Source of the DNA: an uncultured Holophagaceae bacterium
Lineage (GTDB): Bacteria > Acidobacteriota > Holophagae > Holophagales > Holophagaceae
Direction: 5' to 3'
Assembly (NCBI GenBank): GCA_903919165.1
Contig: CAIXHJ010000085.1
Span: forward strand, 1-6,938
DNA: 6,938 nucleotides
The position numbers and the translations under genes are program-made. This document shows, piece after piece, positions 1-6,938 of this stretch (positions within the stretch are counted from its first letter, which is position 1; each line of letters begins with the position of its first letter). The notes under the pieces are model-generated. The model was not told the origin of the DNA, did not search any database, and saw only the letters and a list, made by a program, of their open reading frames with translations.

Positions 1-762
1 CGCGGCGCCATTCCCCTTCTTTTCGTCCTCGCGACCTCCGTCGGTTGCCAATCCAAGAAATCGGATGCCATCGTGGCCGCCCCCACCTCGGGAGCCATGC
101 CCCCGGCCGCCGCACCTGCAGCGGGCCAGGGAATTAGCGGCAAGGTGCTGGAGCGGATCGACGCTTCCCCCTATTGCTACCTGCGCATTCAGACGGCCAG
201 GGGCGAGGTGTGGGCGGCAGTGCCGGAAGCCAAGATCGACAAGGGCACGGAGGTCACCGTGGCCAATCCGATGTTGATGAGCAATTTTGAATCCAAGACC
301 CTCAACCGAACTTTCGCCGAGGTCTTCTTTGGAACCCTGGCTGGACCCGCGGGCGCGGCGCCAGCTGCCGCAGCTCCTGGCGCTGCGGCCTCCGCTCCAC
401 CCATGGGTGCACCCGCGCCCGCACCGGTCCTGATCCCCAAGGTGGACAAGGCCGCCGGCGCGGAGGCCCGGACCGTGGCTGAGATCTGGGCTCAGAAGGT
501 TGGCCTGAAGGACAAGTCCGTCAGCATCCGCGGACAGGTGGTGAAGTACAACCCGGGCGTGATGGGGAAGAACTGGATCCACTTGCAAGACGGCAGCGGC
601 GACCCGTCGAAGGGAACGCATGACATCACCGTCACCAGCCAGGACACCGTCGCCAAGGGCGATGTGGTGACTGCCAAAGGTGTCGTGCGCGTGGACAGGG
701 ATTTCGGCTCGGGCTACACCTACGGGATGCTCGTCGAGGATGCCAAGGTTGTGAAGAAGTAG
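1..762 (+). CDS. Two-domain OB-fold-like lipoprotein, 5' end outside window
   Basis: The reading frame is open from base 1, and the first codons encode a hydrophobic stretch (IPLLFVLATSVG) followed by Cys at codon 16. This is the end of a type II (lipoprotein) signal peptide, so the true start lies before the window. The residue after Cys is Gln, not Asp, which favours outer-membrane anchoring if the cell is diderm. Codons ~43-113 form a beta-rich domain with the pattern G-x-V-L-E...Y-x-Y...G-E-V-W-A-A-V-P...F-x-S-K-T-L-N-R-T-F, seen in small periplasmic proteins often annotated NrfJ-related. An Ala/Pro-rich linker (codons ~115-147) leads to a second domain (codons ~155-254) with WIHLQDGSG, GDVVTAKGVV and DFGSGYTYG, which looks like an OB fold. 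No catalytic residues are evident. Function and ligand are unknown; a periplasmic binding or assembly role is a guess. It ends TAG, followed by a terminator. Confidence 0.85.
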   Translation, partial: RGAIPLLFVLATSVGCQSKKSDAIVAAPTSGAMPPAAAPAAGQGISGKVLERIDASPYCYLRIQTARGEVWAAVPEAKIDKGTEVTVANPMLMSNFESKTLNRTFAEVFFGTLAGPAGAAPAAAAPGAAASAPPMGAPAPAPVLIPKVDKAAGAEARTVAEIWAQKVGLKDKSVSIRGQVVKYNPGVMGKNWIHLQDGSGDPSKGTHDITVTSQDTVAKGDVVTAKGVVRVDRDFGSGYTYGMLVEDAKVVKK

Positions 763-784
763 GACCTCATTCCCGATGAACAAT

Positions 785-814
785 AAGCGGGCGCCTTCAG
801 GCGTCCGCTTTTCT
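785..814 (+). terminator. Intrinsic terminator after the lipoprotein gene
   Basis: Arms 785-795 and 800-810 pair over 11 base pairs with one G-T wobble (791/804). The loop is TTCA, and the stem ends in a T run (TTTTCT, 809-814). It lies 22 bases past the lipoprotein stop and 6 bases before the end of the convergent nuoG. On the minus strand the stem is followed by TTATTG, a weaker T tract, so it may also stop nuoG transcription. Confidence 0.85.
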
Positions 815-820
815 CCCTGG

Positions 821-2269
821 CTACACGGTTGCAGGAATGGCAGCCAGGTCCTTCATCCAGGCGGGCAGGGTGCGGACGCCCTTGGGGGGCTGAAGGGCCT
901 TCTGGTAGCGCCGCAGCTCACCGTCATGGTTGACGATAAAGTCGCTCTCCTCGGCATAGTTCGTGATGGGAAGCCACGCGGTTGCGGCTCGGCCCAAACC
1001 CGAGGGCTCCACTTCCAAGGCCAGGCTGAAGGTCGAAGCCTTGAGGATCTCTAGCAGCAGCTCCGTCTCCTTGGCGCTGGTGAAGGCCGCATCATGAAGC
1101 AGAACCACGGCCTTGACCTCACCACGCTCTACCTTCCCCAGCAGTTCCGCGAGCGCGCCGAAGCGGAAACCCCGCTCCATGAAGCCGCGGCGGTTCAGGA
1201 TGCCGTCCGCACTGGACTGGTACTTGGGAAGCACCACGGCGATGGTCTTGTCGCCACTTCCGTAACGCGACTCCGCCGATGTGGCCAGTTCGCCCAGACG
1301 CTGGGCGGCATCGCAACCGAACGTACCCTGGCCGATGACGGCCACGGGACCGGCAGACTGAAGAGCCTCGCGAATGGCGTCCATCGAGGCCGGCGATCTG
1401 TTCAACTGGACGACCGGTGCCAGGCCCGTCCGGTTGTACTGGGCGTAAGCGTACCGTTCCTCGTCGCTGATAAAGTGCGTGGTCTCGTTGCCTTCCATGG
1501 GCCGGGGACGGAACCGGTGGATCCGGTTGCCCTCATGGTCGATCCAGATGGGGTTGCCCAGGGCCGAGTGGCGGCTGATGGACGGAGCGCTCTTGAGGTA
1601 CCAGACCCGTTTGCGGAAGCGGAAGTCACGGCTCGTGAGAGCACCAACTGGGCAGAGATCCACCACATTCCCGGCAAAAGGATTCTGGTCCATGCTCTTC
1701 CCCGTGAAGGTCGTGACCTCCAACCGCGAGCCACGGGAGGCGACGGTCAGTTCGCCGCCACCGCTGATTTCGCGGGTGAACCGCACACAGCGGGTGCAGT
1801 GGATGCAGCGGTTCTTGTCGATGACGATCTTGGCACCGAGGTCCTCGTACCGGTAGCGCCGCTTCACTTCACCCATGCGTGAGTCGCCACTTCCATAGTG
1901 GTAGGAATAATCCTGGAGCTTGCACTCGCCAGCCTGGTCGCAGATGGGGCAATCGAGGGGGTGATTGATGAGCAGGAATTCCATCACGCCAGCGCGGGCA
2001 TCAGCCACGGCGGGAGTGTTGGTGAGGACCTCCATCACCACGGCGTCCGGATTGTCCTTCGGCGCAGGCGGTACCGTGGTCGTGCAGCTGGTGGCCAGCT
2101 TCGGCTGCCCTTTGATCTCCACCAGGCACATGCGGCAGGTGGCCACGGGCGTGAGGGCCGGGTGATAGCAATAGTGGGGGATATCGATGCCCACCGTGCG
2201 GCAGGCATCCAGCACTAGGGTGCCGGGATTCACGCTCAGTGCAACGTCGTTGATCTTGATCGTCGGCAT
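821..2269 (-). CDS. nuoG: Compact NADH-quinone oxidoreductase subunit G (NuoG-like), 482 aa
   Basis: This is an iron-sulfur subunit of the peripheral arm of respiratory complex I, passing electrons from the NADH/FMN module toward the quinone site. The N-terminal ferredoxin-like domain has Cys34, Cys45, Cys48 and Cys62 for a [2Fe-2S] cluster (N1b). His103, Cys107, Cys110 and Cys116 match the His-Cys3 cluster N5. Cys155, Cys158, Cys161 and Cys206 (with NVVDLCPVGAL) match N4. The cysteines of the extra N7 cluster are absent: the segment reads SISRHSALGN (230-239). The molybdopterin-oxidoreductase-like remainder is only about 240 residues, against roughly 450-650 in usual NuoG/Nqo3. It still keeps the terminal pattern of a LP-x-x-x-x-x-E segment, N-x-x-G-E-x-R-x-Q-like residues and a closing W. 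The ATG at 2269 has GGAG seven bases upstream. No other nuo gene adjoins it. An alternative is a diaphorase-type subunit (HoxU-like) of a hydrogenase or formate dehydrogenase, but the retained C-terminal part favours NuoG. Confidence 0.9.
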   Translation of the reverse strand: MPTIKINDVALSVNPGTLVLDACRTVGIDIPHYCYHPALTPVATCRMCLVEIKGQPKLATSCTTTVPPAPKDNPDAVVMEVLTNTPAVADARAGVMEFLLINHPLDCPICDQAGECKLQDYSYHYGSGDSRMGEVKRRYRYEDLGAKIVIDKNRCIHCTRCVRFTREISGGGELTVASRGSRLEVTTFTGKSMDQNPFAGNVVDLCPVGALTSRDFRFRKRVWYLKSAPSISRHSALGNPIWIDHEGNRIHRFRPRPMEGNETTHFISDEERYAYAQYNRTGLAPVVQLNRSPASMDAIREALQSAGPVAVIGQGTFGCDAAQRLGELATSAESRYGSGDKTIAVVLPKYQSSADGILNRRGFMERGFRFGALAELLGKVERGEVKAVVLLHDAAFTSAKETELLLEILKASTFSLALEVEPSGLGRAATAWLPITNYAEESDFIVNHDGELRRYQKALQPPKGVRTLPAWMKDLAAIPATV

Positions 2270-2276
2270 GGGCCCA

Positions 2277-2280
2277 CTCC
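2277..2280 (-). promoter_or_regulatory. Ribosome binding site of nuoG
   Basis: On the minus strand TGGAG precedes the ATG at 2269 with a seven-base gap. The spacing is good, and the protein starts directly with the ferredoxin-like beta strand (MPTIKINDV), which supports this start. Confidence 0.6.
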
Positions 2281-2363
2281 AGGGCTTCCAGAATGGGGCT
2301 TGGAACCTTCAAGGTAAAGGAGGCCCGATCAACCCCACCAAGGGTCCTCACGAGGCTGTGACT

Positions 2364-2486
2364 TCAGATGTCCAGGAAATCCTCCAGATCTGGGATATCC
2401 GCATTCGCTGTGGCGGGGATCACATTCGGGATGAACTCTCGGTTCCGAAGCTCGTCCGGGATCCCCCAGCGCCCACACTTGGACAT
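2364..2486 (-). CDS. Probable small protein of unknown function, 40 aa
   Basis: An ATG at 2486 is preceded on the minus strand by GGAAGGG (2491-2497), a good ribosome binding site about four bases away. It opens 40 codons ending in TGA, 94 bases before nuoG. Counted by codon position, G+C is about 60, 40 and 75 percent at positions 1, 2 and 3, the order expected of real genes in GC-rich genomes, and all five Ile codons are ATC. The peptide starts MSKCGRWGIPDELRN, is hydrophilic, has one Cys and no membrane segment, and ends in an acidic tail (DIPDLEDFLDI). I do not recognise a family. An in-frame upstream ATG at 2555 would add a Pro/Cys-rich stretch overlapping purH and is less likely. It may be co-transcribed with nuoG. 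It could instead be a chance ORF in the purH/nuoG spacer. Confidence 0.5.
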   Translation of the reverse strand: MSKCGRWGIPDELRNREFIPNVIPATANADIPDLEDFLDI

Positions 2487-2531
2487 CCATCCCTTCCGAA
2501 AGTCCCGGAGACATGGAAAAATCAAGGGTTC

Positions 2532-2537
2532 AGGGGG
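2532..2537 (+). promoter_or_regulatory. Ribosome binding site deciding the purH start
   Basis: AGGGGG lies five bases before the ATG at 2543. The other in-frame ATG, at 2513, has GGAG only two bases ahead, which is too close. The PurH family N-terminus (A-L-I-S-V-x-D-K) also begins right after the 2543 start. Confidence 0.6.
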
Positions 2538-2542
2538 CGGAC

Positions 2543-4087
<1,545 letters not shown>

Positions 4088-4103
4088 GCGGTCCTAAGTC
4101 CCA

Positions 4104-4133
4104 AGTCTTCAGTCTTCAGTCTTCAGTCTTCAG
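4104..4133 (+). repeat. Heptanucleotide tandem repeat (AGTCTTC)4 between purH and alaS
   Basis: Four perfect head-to-tail copies of AGTCTTC occupy 4104-4131, with a further AG at 4132-4133. A degenerate unit, AGTCCCA, sits directly upstream at 4097-4103. The array fills nearly half of the 68-base purH-alaS gap and ends about 22 bases before the alaS ATG. Low-complexity arrays of this kind change copy number by replication slippage; an effect on alaS expression is only a possibility. Confidence 0.95.
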
Positions 4134-4155
4134 GCGCATCGCGTCACGGGAACTC

Positions 4156-6777
<2,622 letters not shown>

Positions 6778-6837
6778 CCCTGGGTTTAATAGGATCCACA
6801 AGGCCGGGCGGGGGCATGGAGCTTTTCTGGAAGAGCT

Positions 6838-6890
6838 AGTGTGGTGTCCCGGGAGAACCTGGATCATCCTCCGCGCTGAGACACCACACT
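6838..6890. repeat. Perfect 11-bp inverted repeat (long-loop hairpin) after alaS
   Basis: AGTGTGGTGTC (6838-6848) is exactly reverse-complementary to GACACCACACT (6880-6890), with 31 bases between. The interior contains a short self-complementary GGATCATCC (6861-6869). There is no T run after the second arm, so it is not a standard intrinsic terminator. It could be part of a structured RNA, a regulator site in two halves, or a repeat element; the sequence does not decide. Confidence 0.75.
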
Positions 6891-6900
6891 TGGCGGGGGT

Positions 6901-6924
6901 TTGGGGGCACGGCAGTGCCCCCAA
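6901..6924. repeat. Perfect 10-bp stem with GGCA loop
   Basis: TTGGGGGCAC (6901-6910) and GTGCCCCCAA (6915-6924) pair over ten bases around a four-base loop, a very stable hairpin. The following bases (TGGGGTGACAG) lack a T run, and so does the other strand. It may still end alaS transcription as a non-canonical terminator, act as a 3' stabilising hairpin, or be a palindromic repeat unit. With the preceding inverted repeat it makes up most of the last 100 bases of the window. Confidence 0.7.
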
Positions 6925-6938
6925 TGGGGTGACAGATC

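Larger units (their letters stand above)
6778..6938. other. Gene-free stretch after alaS
   Basis: No protein gene is supported on either strand. Besides the two inverted repeats it holds a small palindrome, AACCCTGGGTT (6776-6786), overlapping the alaS stop and followed by TAAT, which is too short to call a terminator. An eight-codon frame MELFWKS plus stop (6816-6839) lacks a well-spaced ribosome binding site. The next gene lies outside the window. Confidence 0.6.

Noticed and set aside
73..75. GTG start for the lipoprotein gene at 73
   Set aside because: The frame is open upstream to base 1 and encodes a signal peptide with a lipobox, so the true start is outside the window.
1094..1882. 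A 262-codon plus-strand open frame within nuoG
   Set aside because: The minus-strand frame holds all conserved Fe-S motifs; this is a GC-driven shadow with no recognisable protein features.
2315..2323. Strong Shine-Dalgarno-like TAAAGGAGG on the plus strand
   Set aside because: No start codon follows at usable spacing, and the nearest frame (GTG 2357) lacks coding character compared with the minus-strand ORF opposite it.
6816..6839. Leader peptide MELFWKS before the hairpins (attenuator)
   Set aside because: There is no well-spaced ribosome binding site, no run of regulatory codons, and no downstream gene visible to be regulated.
6876..6881. CTGAGA, a core motif of the TPP riboswitch
   Set aside because: The other conserved TPP elements are absent or in the wrong order, and the motif lies partly in an inverted-repeat arm.
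6926..6938. Resemblance of GGGGTGACAGATC to a tmRNA 5' end
   Set aside because: Only 13 bases are available and the diagnostic T-T-C-G-A-C segment would fall outside the window.

Overview
This is GC-rich bacterial DNA (G/C strongly preferred at third codon positions) carrying ordinary housekeeping genes. An Acidobacteriota relative of the Geothrix/Holophaga type would fit the mix of a compact complex I subunit G, a two-domain OB-like lipoprotein, purH and alaS. That placement is an inference from general similarity, not from a marker comparison, and is only moderately likely.

Layout. Bases 1-762 (+) hold most of a lipoprotein gene whose start lies before the window: signal peptide with lipobox cysteine, a conserved beta-rich domain, an Ala/Pro linker and a second OB-fold-like domain. 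A strong hairpin with a T run (785-814) separates it from a convergent gene, 2269-821 (-), encoding a short NADH-quinone oxidoreductase subunit G (NuoG). This NuoG has ligands for three Fe-S clusters, lacks the optional fourth cluster (N7), and has a much reduced molybdopterin-like C-terminal part. Upstream of it on the same strand is a probable 40-codon gene (2486-2364) of unknown function. Transcribed the other way are purH (2543-4087), the bifunctional enzyme for the last two steps of IMP synthesis, and alaS (4156-6777), a complete alanyl-tRNA synthetase. The 68-base gap between them contains a perfect four-copy heptanucleotide tandem repeat. After alaS, bases 6778-6938 have no convincing gene but carry two perfect inverted repeats, which could be a terminator region, a structured RNA or a small palindromic repeat element.

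How the genes relate. purH and alaS are co-directional and closely spaced and may be co-transcribed. The nuoG unit is divergent from purH and convergent with the lipoprotein gene, so in this genome nuoG is not inside a nuo operon, at least not with adjacent nuo genes. I see no mobile element, CRISPR array, tRNA or rRNA, and no defence, toxin or biosynthetic system. The points most worth a second look are the isolated compact NuoG, the 40-residue ORF ahead of it, the heptad repeat before alaS and the paired inverted repeats after alaS.
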